Source: Mantis religiosa (lineage: Eukaryota > Arthropoda > Insecta > Mantodea > Mantidae). From it: a stretch of DNA of 64,000 nt. The notes under the pieces were generated by a model. It searched no databases and had not been told where the DNA came from. It saw only the letters and a list, made by a program, of their open reading frames with translations. The stretch lies in assembly GCA_030765055.1 (NCBI GenBank), contig JAUKNK010000331.1, positions 496,001-560,000 on the forward strand, written 5' to 3'. Numbering within the stretch: position 1 is the first letter of the stretch; each line of letters opens with the position of its first letter. Both the position numbers and the translations under genes were made by a program. Below are positions 9,687-19,655 of this stretch, in pieces.

Positions 9687-9744
9687 TTCTAATCATTTCA
9701 CCTGGCTTCCTTCCTGAGAACAACTTGAGCATAACGCTTTTTGA

Positions 9745-10160
9745 TATAACACAAAATTGTTATCTAGCTTCGTAATATTAACATTTAGGATAAAGACTGA
9801 AGTTTTATAAAGCTTTAGGGTAACCAATCATTTTATGCAAGTGCTGTTATGAAAGTTGAATGGATCCAATCTATGGAAGTGGGTCTTTGTGGGTTCATAC
9901 AACAAATGCTATAACTGTATACTACGAGCTAATTTACAATGCCTACAAAGCATGTAGGCAGTACTTTTCCTTTTTTTCTCCTTTTACTTATGAGGTTTCC
10001 ACATATCTACTATTCTAGTATAGTGTTCACAGAACCGCATGCAGTATTTTCCTATTTCATGTACTGGGCATGATTCCTTGCAGTATATGCTTACAGCATA
10101 ATCCCTCCATTTACTGCAGCTTGTGATGATAATTGTTTTGAAGTAACTACATCAGTGTAT
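9745..10160. other. Intronic, nothing recognised
   Basis: Unique-looking AT-rich intron sequence of gene 1 between PLE-N and the mariner relic. Confidence 0.5.
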
Positions 10161-10161
10161 A

Positions 10162-11649
10162 AGGGGTGTTCAAAAAGAAACAAGCCAGAGTCTGGTATGT
10201 GCAAACCGGTGACAGGATGCTAATATCATGGCGTGTGTAACAAAGCGTTGTTCTGTGGAAGTTCACAGCCAGTCGCTAGAGGGCATGCATTCACGTCACA
10301 TGATAATACAAAGCTTACAGCAGCATGCATCAATCGTGCAACGCTACCATTCGCATTGCAAACAGTGAATGCAGTCGTCAAAAGAAGAGCAAAGAGGTGT
10401 TGTTCATTTTCTGACAATGGAAGGAGTTGGGGGAACAGACATTCATCGATGAATGTCACAAGTGTATGGCAAATACTGCACGTCCCTTGCAAGGGTCAAG
10501 GTGTGCCACAAGCGCTTCAGGGGAGGACAGGTGTTGTTAGTCGATGATGCATGGTCTGAGGACCACATGCATTACCGATGACATTTTCCAGCTGGTTGAT
10601 ACACTTGTTACCCAGGACCGCCAAGTGACAGTGAAAGCCATAGCCGCACACTGCATGTCCTTTGCAAGGGTCAAGGTGTGTCACAAGCGCTTCAGGGGAG
10701 GGCGGGTATCGTTAGCCTATGATGCACGGTATGGAGCAGCACACTGCATTACTGATGACATCGTTCAGCTGGTTGATACACTCATTACCCAGGACCACCG
10801 AATGACATTGACAGCCATAGCTGCCGAGATCGGATTGTGCTTCAGAAGTGTTGACACTGTCATGAAGGAATGACTGCTCTTGCGCAAAGTGTGTGCCCAA
10901 TGGGTGCCCTACAGTCTTCAACCACACCAGGAAGCATGTCGAATGGCCCCTGTCTTAGTCATCTGCAGTGCTATGCTAGAGAAGGAAATGAGTTCATGGC
11001 ACGACTAGTGGCTGGAGGTGAGTCTTAGTGTGATCACTTCGAACCAAAATCATAACAACAAAGTCTCCAGTGGAAGCATCCAGAGTTACCACCACCAAAA
11101 AAAGCCAAGTCCATCCACACAAGTGCAGGAAAGGATATGCTGACGTTCTTCTTTGACCAACATGGCCCCCTTCTGATACACTTCCTGCAGCACGGGACAA
11201 CAGCGAATGCCCAGTGTTACTTGCAATCCTTGACCAACCTTTGCTAGGCAATCAACTCAAAACGACCAGGCAATCTCATCCTCTGGGGTCATTCTGCTCC
11301 ATGACAATGCAAAGCCTCATACGGCCAACACTGTCTCGGCACTCTTGCAGAAATTCAGATGGGGGAGGTTCTTGGCCACCCTCCATACAATCCAGGCCTC
11401 TCTCCCTGTGATTACACCATTTTTGGTCCCCTTAAAAGGGTTCTGAGGAGTAAACAATTCACCTCGGACAATGATGTCCAGCTGTATGTGCGGATCTGGC
11501 TCACATCACAGCCCCGGGACTTCCAAGACAGCTATTCACCGCCTTGTATCACAGTGAGACAAGTGTCTCAACAGCCAGGATCAATACTTCCAACATACAG
11601 GTACTGGTTTCTGTAGCTATGTCTCCAACTTGTTTATATTTGAACACAC
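10162..11649 (+). pseudogene. mariner-like transposon relic with internal duplication
   Basis: Imperfect terminal inverted repeats (GGGGTGTTCAAAAAGAAACA at the left, matching the complement of 11625-11648) bound a decayed Tc1/mariner-type transposase. Recognisable parts are the helix-turn-helix segment DDIVQLVDTLITQDHR, LRKVCAQWVP before the catalytic domain, LLHDNAKPHTA around the second Asp, and fragments near SPCDYTIFGPLKR. Many stops and frameshifts break it. About 175 bp are duplicated in tandem (copies beginning near 10481 and 10656), so the HTH block is present twice. Confidence 0.8.
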
Positions 11650-12082
11650 ATTCTTTCCATTTACTGTAACCTGAGGGGACCATTGTTCTGTAGTAGTTTT
11701 GCCACTGTAGTAGTACAATAAATTTCCTTCATTTATTTTAACATGTGATTACTCAATAGCTTTGCAGTCATTGTGGTGAATCCACTTTCTATCAACAGTG
11801 ATGCCAAATTGCTAGTAGCAATAGTGTTATGTCAGTACAGGTACTCTTGTTAGTCGTATATTCAGTTGTACTGCTGACTGGAAGTTAATAAGGATGGCAG
11901 TATAGTCTTGTAGCATTGTAATCCAAAGTGTTACAAATATGATTAAATGAAATGTCAATGTCAGCAACCTAAAGTACTTTGATTCGTCTGTCATGTCACA
12001 CTGCATTCTTGTTTTCTACATTTTCTTCAGTCGTACAGGAAACTATAGGTTGTATAACGTGGTAGTATAGCTGTAGGTAAGC
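11650..12082. other. Intronic, nothing recognised
   Basis: No coding similarity or repeat was recognised in this part of gene 1 intron 1. Confidence 0.5.
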
Positions 12083-12131
12083 TTGAATAGTTATAAATAA
12101 AAGTGTTGTTAACAGTGAAGCTAATTTCATG
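12083..12131 (+). repeat. 49-bp direct repeat at 3' side of PLE-3, copy 1
   Basis: This 49-bp sequence, beginning TTGAATAGTTATAAATAAAA and ending CTAATTTCATG, is identical to 14127-14175 in the same orientation. It flanks the PLE-3 element. It could be a pseudo-LTR segment or an unusually long target-site duplication. Confidence 0.85.
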
Positions 12132-12270
12132 TATAAAGACTAAAATTGAGTCATACCTTTTAAAACTTGTAACTTCACTCACGTCCTTTTACAAAACTGT
12201 GAACGTTTTCAAAACTAGTACAAAATTGAATCGAGAATATATTGACACATTGCTTCACTCACACTGTGTT

Positions 12271-12320
12271 TGGCCCAAATGACCTTGTTGTCGAGGGGCC
12301 CTAAAACACCACACACACAC
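12271..12320 (+). mobile_element. Micro-retroposon (about 50 bp), copy 1, inside PLE-3 tail
   Basis: Starts GGCCCAAATGACC, contains TTGTTGTCGA and GGGGCCC, and ends in AAAACACC followed by a CA run. Alignment with the uninterrupted PLE-3 tail at 23366-23400 shows it as an insertion between CACACTG and TTTATTCACAGG. The flanking duplication is imperfect (CACACTGTGTTT/CACACTGTTT). No tRNA-like head is present. Confidence 0.75.
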
Positions 12321-12328
12321 TGTTTATT

Positions 12329-12374
12329 CACAGGACATGTTTCAAGAGCTCTTGCTCCTATCCTCAGCTGATAC
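12329..12374 (-). ncRNA. Hammerhead-ribozyme-like motif, PLE-3 tail
   Basis: Minus strand: CAG then CTGAGGA (core CTGATGA with one change), stem II GAGC/GCTC with loop AAGA, GAAA, a very short stem III (ACATGT) and the cleavage-type triplet GTC. CTG follows and pairs with the leading CAG as stem I. It overlaps the end of the PLE coding frame. Confidence 0.55.
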
Positions 12375-14043
12375 TCGATTAGTGCAAGTTGTAGTGGTTT
12401 CTTCCTTCTCCGTATTGTCAATAGATGGCGTGATGTACTTGTCAAAGATGTCCGGTGGTGGAGTTTCAAAATTCATTACTCTATGACGATTTTTGTTAAT
12501 GAAGATTTTTTCCCATACGGAAAGGTCTATGGGGTGATTAACGTATTTTATTAGAGATGTTTCCAAATTGATGTCATGTCTAGTATTCAAAAAATGAAAA
12601 GCCACTGCTGATTTTTCTGTTTCACCATTTTTAATGTTTCTCATATGTTCTTTAGTTCTGATGTTAATATTTCTTTTTGTTTTTCCTATATAAATTTTAG
12701 GGCAAGTTTCACATTTGATCTCATAGATTCCTGGTTTTTCTTTGGTAGTGATTGAATTTTTGGGAGGGCCTTTTAACAAATTTCTGATATTAAACCTATT
12801 TTGAGGTGCAAGAGTTATGTTGTGTTTTGAGAAGATTTTTTGGAATTTGTTATAGGCTGATGGGTGGAAGGTGAATTTTTTAAAAAGTTTTTTCTCTTTT
12901 TCTCCTGTAGGTTCTAGGGTGGTGGTTTCTTTTATTTTCTTAGCTTTGTTGAGTCTGTTAACTGTTTTGTCTACTAAATTTGGGTTGAAACCGTTGGATA
13001 TAGCTACTTTTTTATGTGTAGGTATTCTTCTTGATAATCTTCTCTGTTTAGTGGAAAGTTGATCATCCGAAAGATTAAACTGTTGAAACTGGCATGTTGG
13101 TGTTGTTTTGGGTTGAAACTGTTGTTCTTAATGTAGTTATCTGTGTGTGTTGGTTTCCTGTAGATACCAAAAGTGAGTTTGTTGTTCATTTTTTTGATCT
13201 TGATGTCCAAAAAGGGGAGCACACCATCCTCTTCTGTTTCCAATGTAAATTTTATAGCTGGATTTTGTATATTCAAAAGTTTAAGACCATCTTGTATGAG
13301 TTTTTTAGGTACTACTGCAAAAATGTCGTCAACATAGCGATACCACACTTTGAAATAATTTGGAAAAGCTTTTGTGATATGTGTTTCAAAAGCACTCATG
13401 AATAAATCTGCCAAGAAGGGAGACAATGGGTTGCCCATAGCTAGGCCCGTTTTTTGTTTATAGATCTGTCCATTAAAGCTGAAAAAATTTTGATTGATAC
13501 AAATTTCTGTAAGTTGTGAAAGTTCTTCTATTTCTTCAGGTGTTATTTGTATTGATTCCAGCCATTTTTTGAGAAGTGGAATAAGCTCATTGGTAGGTAT
13601 ACTTGGATATAAAGAAATGACGTCAAAGGAAACTAAAGCATCTGTAGAGTTGATCTTTGTGTCCTTCAGGAGATTTAACAATTCAAACGAGTTTTTGATA
13701 CTTAAATTTTCAAATTTTGTGAAGGATCTGAAGATTTGAACCAGCCATTTTGATAGTTGGTAAGTGGGTGCATCAATGTTATTAATTATTGGTCTGAGGG
13801 TAATTTCAGGTTTATGTATTTTGGGTAAACCATATATGTGTGGTGTTTTTGGACTGTCTATTTTATTGTTCAATTTATCTCTTTTAGTCATGATTTTACT
13901 GTTTTTAATTGCTAATTCCACAGATTTGCATGCTTTCTTTAATGGATTGTTTTCTAGTTTAACAAATTCTTTTCCGTTTAAAAGGTTGTCCATTTTTTTG
14001 CGATAGTCTTCTTCGTCCAATATTACTAAACTGTTGCAGTTTC
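12342..14043 (-). pseudogene. PLE-3 reverse transcriptase + GIY-YIG endonuclease (one frameshift)
   Basis: Reading from 14043 down, the frame enters at LVILDEEDYRKKM and carries the fingers/palm motifs PHIYGLPKIHKP, LRPIINN, DVISLYPSIP (catalytic Asp), GLAMGNPLSPFLADLFM, YRYVDDIF (catalytic YxDD), PFLDIKI and FGIYRKPTHTDNYIK. An A-run near 13004-13010 holds one extra base. After it the frame continues through KKFTFHPSAY..FQ to the nuclease PGIYEIKC...KIYIGKTK and ends FETPPPDIF...SAEDRSKSS. In PLEs this protein copies the element RNA at a nicked target. Some N-terminal residues appear to be missing, since an in-frame stop lies just upstream. The copy is probably recently dead. Confidence 0.9.
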
Positions 14044-14126
14044 ATCCTCAGCTGATTGGCAACTCCATAGTCATCTCGTATGGTTGCCATATTGTTTTTA
14101 TTAGTTTGTGAAAACCTTTTTATAAT

Positions 14127-14175
14127 TTGAATAGTTATAAATAAAAGTGTTGTTAACAGTGAAGCTAATTTCATG
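14127..14175 (+). repeat. 49-bp direct repeat at 5' side of PLE-3, copy 2
   Basis: Perfect copy of 12083-12131, located just upstream (in PLE orientation) of the PLE-3 coding region. Bases outside the 49 bp differ between the two sites. Confidence 0.85.
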
Positions 14176-14671
14176 ATAGGAAATAGCAAGTGTTCCAAGT
14201 AATAAAATTCCTTTTACAAGGGTGCATAAAAAATAATGAGAATTATATTTTTCTGGTCAAATATGCCTGTCAGGTAGTAACAGAGAGAGTTCTGACCTTG
14301 ACTGATGCTCAGATATGCACAACACTCTCTGTACACTGTTCAGTTGTCTGAGAGAGCCATTGTGTTTAGTGACCCAACATGAATTTCAAGTTTCAACAAA
14401 TGACAATTTAGTTTTGTGTTCTTCTGAAAAAATCGGGAACCAAAATGCTGCAAATGATACAGGAAGCATGTGGAGACCAAGTTTTATCAAAAACATGTTT
14501 TTGAATGTCAAAAAAAATTTAAGATGTTGAAGTCATGCAACTTGCATTTTTTGACAAAATTTGTGTAATTTATGTCCATGTGATTTCTAAACATACCACA
14601 GTAACTGCACAGTTCTACAGTAATGTCCTTAAAGGACCACTCAAGAGGAAAATTGCTGACAAGAGATCAGA

Positions 14672-14831
14672 TAAATGTTACCCATTGAGCTACCATGGCC
14701 AACGTGCTGTCATGACATTAAATTCTCCTATTGACTCATATTTTCCAGTAAACCACTAGGGGCTCTCGTATTCCACATACACCGTTTGTGGCGACTTACC
14801 ATTACTATTGTAACAACTTGAATCCCAGTAT
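14672..14831 (-). mobile_element. SINE-A, minus copy of an inverted pair
   Basis: Minus-strand tRNA-like box A region (complement of CCATTGAGCTACCATGG) followed 5' by the family leader (complement of CCACTAGGGGCTCTCG). Its partner is the plus copy at 15065-15332; SINE-C separates the two. Confidence 0.8.
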
Positions 14832-15064
14832 TTTTTTTAATGTAATTTACGTCTTTTAACTTTTTAAGTCATATTGGATGATGAATGAAATGGGTGAAAT
14901 GATGCTCAAATGGGCTCAGAGTCCATGGAGCTTAGAGTTATCCGACATTCGTCTTTTAGGATAAAGGAAAACCCCAGAAAAAGCCTTATCCAGGTAACTC
15001 ACCCTGACCGAGATTTGAACCTCTTGAACATGAGACAGACACGCTACCATCTACGCTACCAAGG
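14832..15064 (-). mobile_element. SINE-C copy, minus strand
   Basis: The complement carries the tRNA-like head with GTTCAAGAGGTTCAAATCTC, GGATAAGGCTTTTTC and the tail TAAGCTCCATGGACTC...TTTGAGCATCATTTC. GAATCCCAGTATT before and GAATCTCAGTATT after look like a 13-bp target-site duplication inside the SINE-A pair. Confidence 0.8.
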
Positions 15065-15332
15065 TGGGTGAATCTCAGTATTGTATCTCGATTAGAGAAC
15101 CCCTAGTGATTTACTGGAAAATATATGACTTAATAGGAGAATTTAATGTCATGACAGCACATTGGCCATGGTAGCTCAAAGGGTAAGAGCGACTGGATGG
15201 AAACCAGGAGATCTTTGGTTCAAATCCCAGCCATGGCAATGAATTTTTCAGTTTGACTCTGTATATGCAAATCCTTAGGCTATACATGGCTGGTGTAAAG
15301 GAATGATTGATTTTCATCAATTAACTTAAATA
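15065..15332 (+). mobile_element. SINE-A, plus copy of an inverted pair
   Basis: Nearly complete: leader GAGAACCCCTAGTG, box A TAGCTCAAAGG, box B GGTTCAAATCC, body CATGGCAATGAATTTTTCA and the 3' end CATCAATTAACTT. Confidence 0.85.
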
Positions 15333-15540
15333 ATAAGAGATGAGAACCTACTGCTAATAGATGGATCCTCCATCAGGACAACACCCTGCTTATCGAGCCA
15401 CAAGACACAATCATTCAACCAGTATTGAAATGATGCCCCACCCACCAGATTTGCTGGATTTATCACACTCTGATTTCTACCTATTTCCACAAGTGAAAAG
15501 ACATAGTTGTGGGTGCCATTTTCCGAAACAGAACTAAATA

Positions 15541-16710
15541 CAGTAAAAGCCCAAAATAATGCAGTTTTTGGCGGACATCCTTTATGCCTGCATTATAAAC
15601 TTATCGCGGTATGTAGAGATGTAACATTAGAAGAGACAAAAATCCATCTCGCCCAGTTGGAGGAGGGAAGTATGCACGTAATAATAAATTGCAGTACAAA
15701 ATTAAACTCTTGAATATAAGCTAAATATGTTATAGTATTTTTAAATTACTCAATGGTTATGCTGAGTGAAGTATTCCAGCCTATAAATGAACTTGTTTTA
15801 TTTTCCACTGTACATATTTTACACCAACCTAACTTTTCCTTGTTTTAAAAACTCAGTAATTTTTTCTTTGATGCTCTGATGCACTACGTATTTTCTCCGC
15901 ACAGTGTTTGTAGCAAGATATTACTTATTATTTTAGTTAATTTATGGAAATTAATCATTTCTTCATACTAACCGTATATAGGCCAAGGTTATGATAGATT
16001 AAGCAGGATGGCATGTTGGCCATGGTAGCTCAGTGGGTTAGAGTGACTGGACGGAAACTAGGAGATCCGTGGTTCAAATCCCAGCCATGGCATTGAATTT
16101 TTCATGTTGACTCTATCTATCAAAAAGATATTACTTGTTTCGGAATGCTGTACTTTTTACGAAGTTTCAAAGATGTGCTTTGATTTACATTTTGTTTGTA
16201 TTCATTAACAATTCTTTTCACTGTTCTTTCTGATACACCATGTCATCTGATAGTCTTTGCTTTTAGCTTGTTTCTTCCTGTATGCTCATGTGAATCAATT
16301 TCTTAACTCTGTGTATTATTTTGGATTCTAATTTACAAAGTACACTAATGGCATAATTTAAGCAATTATCAATGTGTAAAATAAAAAGGGAACTGTGAAT
16401 TTGCAAGGACTATGCCTCAGAGGCAGACGACATCACTACCTTCCCCATTCCCTCCCACCCGCAGTGATTTTATTCAGCAGTATTATAATATATTGTTACT
16501 TTCCTGGAATGCAGTGGTCAGTGTCACAAAACATGAGTGCTGGTGAAACTTATACTGCAGAATCTGACTTTGCAGAGTATTTTTATTGCAACTTTACAAT
16601 TGAAAAAAGTAAAATAATAAGCTATAATATTTTTTAATGGGAACAAACTTTTATCTGTGTTAAATCCAAATCTGCAGTATTTTGAATCATGTTATTTTGG
16701 GCTTCTACTG
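15541..16710 (-). mobile_element. TIR DNA transposon relic (Tc1/pogo type) with TA duplication
   Basis: Terminal inverted repeats CAGTAAAAGCCCAAAATAA (left) and the complement of TTATTTTGGGCTTCTACTG (right, ending 16710), each flanked by TA. The minus strand near 16140-16330 encodes GVSERTVKRIVNEYKQ, a helix-turn-helix segment like the N-termini of IS630-type transposases. No catalytic domain survives. SINE-A sequences sit at 15938-16125. Confidence 0.65.
15938..16125. mobile_element. SINE-A pieces in head-to-head arrangement
   Basis: 15938-16000 is the 3' end of a minus copy (complement of ATTAATTTCCATAAATTAACT). 16005-16125 is the tRNA-like part of a plus copy with TAGCTCAGTGG and GGTTCAAATCC. 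Confidence 0.75.
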
Positions 16711-17200
16711 TAGTGTTATTTCAGGTATACTGATCAGGATGCCAAACAGTAGCTTCTTTGAGTGTTTTGAGAAGTGGATGGAACTTTGAAACCAGTGTGT
16801 AGTCTCAGAAGAGAATTATTTTGAAAGTCTGTAATTAAATTTGAGTAAAAAAGTCATGTTGTCAAAAGAAAAAAAGAAAAAAATTCTGTTAATTTTTGAT
16901 GCACCCTCGTGTATGTGATTGATGTAAATTCTTTTATTAGCCTGTATTTAGTCACTGCAGAATATTTTCTTTTATCTAATTTGAAAGAAATGTCACTCTA
17001 TTTCTTAATTGTAGAGAGAGTTAGTAAAAAATATTGTAAAGTTGAAAGCAATTCATTTTAATTTTCTGTTTCTTTTGAAAGTTTTTATACAAAATAACCA
17101 TCACTGTAAGACCATCACTTGTATTATCCATTTTAAGAGGAAATGTTTACTTGTGTATTTTAAAGCACCATAGCAATCAAACTGATATAAGCATTAATAT
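16711..17200. other. Intronic, nothing recognised
   Basis: AT-rich sequence with no recognised gene or repeat. Confidence 0.5.
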
Positions 17201-17204
17201 AATT

Positions 17205-17378
17205 TTGAGTCAAACTAATACTCAATGCTCCACTTATTGCTAGTATTTACCTAGAATGCGTTTCGTTAGGATCTTCCTAACATCATCAGCTCATGATGAA
17301 GACCCTAACGAAATGCGTTCTAGATAAATACTAGCAATAAGTGAGCATTGAGTATTAGTTCAATTCAGAATTATATTA
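17205..17378. mobile_element. PLE tail inverted pair forming a long hairpin
   Basis: About 80-bp arms (roughly 17205-17285 and 17300-17378) are reverse complements with few differences and an 18-20 bp centre. Each arm matches the post-ORF tail of the PLE relic at 57060-57115 (AGCTGATGATGTTAGGAAGA). This is a minimal, coding-free example of the head-to-head PLE arrangement. Confidence 0.7.
17250..17290 (-). ncRNA. Hammerhead-ribozyme-like core in PLE tail palindrome
   Basis: Minus strand: CTGATGA, stem II GTTAGG/CCTAAC around AAGAT, then GAAACGC. The core bases are intact. Stem III and the cleavage triplet are not clear. Confidence 0.4.
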
Positions 17379-17897
17379 ATTTTGTGCTTCATTGTATCAT
17401 AGTCCTTACACATTGGAATGATATAAGTATGTTTATGGTCCTTCAAATTGTGCCACCTAAAGAATATGTAGGGTAAGGTGCTCTATTTTTGGATGGTTCC
17501 CTAATTCCGGATAGATGGATATTTGCTCCCTTGTCAGTGCTGCCGATGCGAAAACTAACTGAACCTCTAGGGCTTCCGTCATGTTAGTGTCCTACTAGCT
17601 GACAAGCATATCAGTCATATTCTGTGCTCAGAATTAATTTTTTCTTAACACTTTGAAGTAATATTTTGTAGACACAAAGTAAGCATCACAGCTGCAGGGT
17701 AAGTATTTGATATTCTGGTGTTATTTATTAGTGATATGTCATATTTAATGAAGTTTATGAGTAGCTTTTTGATGAAATAACTCATTACACGCTTTGGTAG
17801 TTCAGCCATGTTTGCCAAATGGTACAGGTGCCTAGTTTTGACTATCCAAAAATTGGGCCCCTCTAAAAATTTCTCTTTTTATTTTTTTTTTCAGGAG

Positions 17898-19433
17898 ATG
17901 CCTGGGAAGAAAAAGAAGTGTTGGGCAGAGCAAAATATGAGGAAGGCAGTGGAAGCCATTAGAAGTAAAGAGATGGGATTCTTAAAGGCATCCAAACTGT
18001 TTCAAGTGCCAAAATCTACACTTCTAGATTACGTAAAGGCAGGAGACTTGGAAGAGAAAATGGGTTCTAGGATAGGCAGAAAATGTGCTTTACGAAGTGA
18101 TCTTGAAAAAGAACTTTCCAAATATTGCCAAGTAATGGATGACAGATTTTATGGGCTACGGAGTAAAGATATTCGAATTTTAGCATATCAACTAGCTGTG
18201 CGAAATAATATCACACACCCTTTTGCTTCAGATAAGAACATTGCTGGCAAAAAATGGCTGCGGGGCTTTTTAAAAAGGCATCCAATGCATTCTTTTAGGA
18301 AACCTGAGCTAATCTCAATAGCCAAAGCAAAGGGTTTCACCAAAGAAAAAGTTTCTGCATTTTTTGATATTTTGCATCCTGAACTACAAAAAGTGAACTT
18401 TGACCCTTCAAAGGTTTACAGTGTGGATGAAACCGGCATATGTGTAGTTCAAGGGACTCGGTCTAAAGTACTGAGTGTGAAAGGTAAAAAGCAGGTTGCT
18501 AGACTATCTTCAGCAGAAAGAGATTCCTTGATTACAGTTGTTATCTGTATGAATGCTGCAGGGACATTTGTTCCGCCACTTATCGTATTCCCACAAGTGA
18601 GGATGAAGCCAGAACTTCTGAAAGGCACATCACCAGGGACAGTAATGGCCTGCCATCCATCTGGATGGATACAGACCCACATCTTCACACAGTGGTTGCA
18701 GCATTTTATTGGAGTAGTGAAACCATCCTGCCAGGATCCAGTTGTCCTCATTTTAGATGGCCATTATTCGCATACAAGAAATCTGGACGTTATTCAATTG
18801 GGAAGAGAGCATGGAATAATACTGATAAGCCTACCACCCCATTGCACCCATAAGCTACAGCCTGTAGACGTCAGCTTCATGGGGCCATTCAAAAGATTTT
18901 ATTCACAAGAAATTGATCTCTGGCGTGACAACCATCCATTTCAAGCTGTGACTATGGCTGAAGTTGGGGAAATATTTGGGAAAGCCTATGTGCGAGCTGC
19001 AAATATGCAAACAGCTGTAAGTGGTTTCAAGAAATGTGGAATAATTCCATTAAATCCTAACGTTTTTAGTGATGCAGACTTCTTCCCGCAGGAAACCACT
19101 GCAGGAGAAAAAACAGAGGAAGATGAGGCCTGCAAAGATGTAGAAGATTCTGCAGTCATTGTTTCACCATTCCAAATGCGCCCACCGCCAGTCTTAACCC
19201 AGTCTTCTGCAACAGGAAGGGGAAGGGGAAAGCCAGCAGTGTTCACATCTTCGCCACATCAGAAAGAGCTTGCTGCAAAAAGTCCCCAGCCTTCAGCTCA
19301 AGAGAAGTTAAAATGCAAGAGGGCAATTTTAGAAGAATCTTCAAAGAGGGGAAAGTATCAGAGCACCCAAAAGAGCAGCCAGAACAACACAAAGATTGCT
19401 AAAACGTGTGTGACAAAGAAGATCAAGACCTAA
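17898..19433 (+). CDS. pogo/Tigger-type transposase
   Basis: A 511-residue frame from the ATG at 17898; upstream in-frame codons are a poly-T tract that looks intronic. Order: psq-type HTH (KAVEAIRSKEMGFLKASKLFQ...STLLDYVK), CENP-B-like second HTH (NIAGKKWLRGFLKRHP), then the DDE core with YSVDETGI, ILDGHYSHT and HKLQPVDVSFMGPFK (a D-D-D triad, as in pogo). A basic Ser/Pro-rich tail with RGRGKP follows. The stop at 19433 is probably a frameshift: in other frames at 19510-19650 a Cys/His-rich PHD-like segment follows (CSVPYCED...IRC.GCLCWVHE.CAG...YKCE). The catalytic domain looks intact, so the protein could be made or could supply truncated activity. Domestication is possible but unsupported. 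Confidence 0.9.
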   Translation: MPGKKKKCWAEQNMRKAVEAIRSKEMGFLKASKLFQVPKSTLLDYVKAGDLEEKMGSRIGRKCALRSDLEKELSKYCQVMDDRFYGLRSKDIRILAYQLAVRNNITHPFASDKNIAGKKWLRGFLKRHPMHSFRKPELISIAKAKGFTKEKVSAFFDILHPELQKVNFDPSKVYSVDETGICVVQGTRSKVLSVKGKKQVARLSSAERDSLITVVICMNAAGTFVPPLIVFPQVRMKPELLKGTSPGTVMACHPSGWIQTHIFTQWLQHFIGVVKPSCQDPVVLILDGHYSHTRNLDVIQLGREHGIILISLPPHCTHKLQPVDVSFMGPFKRFYSQEIDLWRDNHPFQAVTMAEVGEIFGKAYVRAANMQTAVSGFKKCGIIPLNPNVFSDADFFPQETTAGEKTEEDEACKDVEDSAVIVSPFQMRPPPVLTQSSATGRGRGKPAVFTSSPHQKELAAKSPQPSAQEKLKCKRAILEESSKRGKYQSTQKSSQNNTKIAKTCVTKKIKT

Positions 19434-19655
19434 GGCATCTGAGGAGGATTCCGAAGGTTCTATTTCCCTTGTTTCCACAGATGATGAAACAGCGTAGACG
19501 AGGAATGCATGTAGTGCTCTGTCCCATACTGTGAAGATAAATCTAGAGAAGATTGCATAAGGTGTTTGGGATGTTTATGCTGGGTGCATGAACTGTGTGC
19601 TGGGACTAAGAAACATGGCTGGAAAACCTACAAGTGTGAAAATTATAAATGATAG
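19434..19655 (+). pseudogene. Detached PHD-like C-terminal segment of the pogo transposase
   Basis: About 70 codons after the stop, spread over shifted frames with one stop codon, carry a Cys4-His-Cys-type zinc motif: Cys pairs, CLCWVHELCAG, then YKC. Related transposases often end with such a finger, so this was probably part of the same protein. Confidence 0.6.

Larger units (their letters stand above)
8271..9730. mobile_element. PLE-N (Neptune-like) head-to-head inverted pair with 14-bp target-site duplication
   Basis: Two tails of one Penelope-like family face outwards: minus arm about 8271-8786, plus arm about 8787-9030 continuing at 9695-9730. The minus arm still encodes the C-terminal segment of the nuclease region (HRANFRKMTILAKCNSY..., related to 21590-21760). 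The unit is flanked by a perfect 14-bp direct repeat, ATAACGCTTTTTGA, at 8257-8270 and 9731-9744. The inverted pair was therefore inserted as one unit. A SINE-A pair is nested in the plus tail. Confidence 0.85.
12132..14126 (-). mobile_element. Penelope-like element PLE-3, nearly complete
   Basis: Minus-strand element between 49-bp perfect direct repeats. It holds a reverse transcriptase-GIY-YIG open frame with a single visible frameshift (12342-14043), a tail with a hammerhead-like motif directly at the end of the ORF, and a 3' region containing GTGAGTGAAGCAATG. A 50-bp micro-retroposon is nested in the tail at 12271-12320. Copies of the same tail lie at 23335-23795. Confidence 0.85.
14275..15540 (+). 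pseudogene. mariner-like transposase relic interrupted by three SINEs
   Basis: Scattered mariner transposase segments lie in order on the plus strand. About 14430-14500 is an HTH part of the M.Q...ACGDQVLSKT type. About 14535-14670 carries QLAFFDK...TVTAQFYSNVLK, as in the catalytic core. About 15365-15490 carries the C-terminal WILHQDNTPAY...MPHPPDLLDLSHSDFYLFP block. Stops and deletions make it a relic. SINEs occupy 14672-15332. Confidence 0.7.

Noticed and set aside
17808..17897. Upstream extension of the pogo transposase frame
   Set aside because: These codons are a poly-T tract followed by CAG, typical of an intron end or 5' UTR; the conserved protein begins at 17898.
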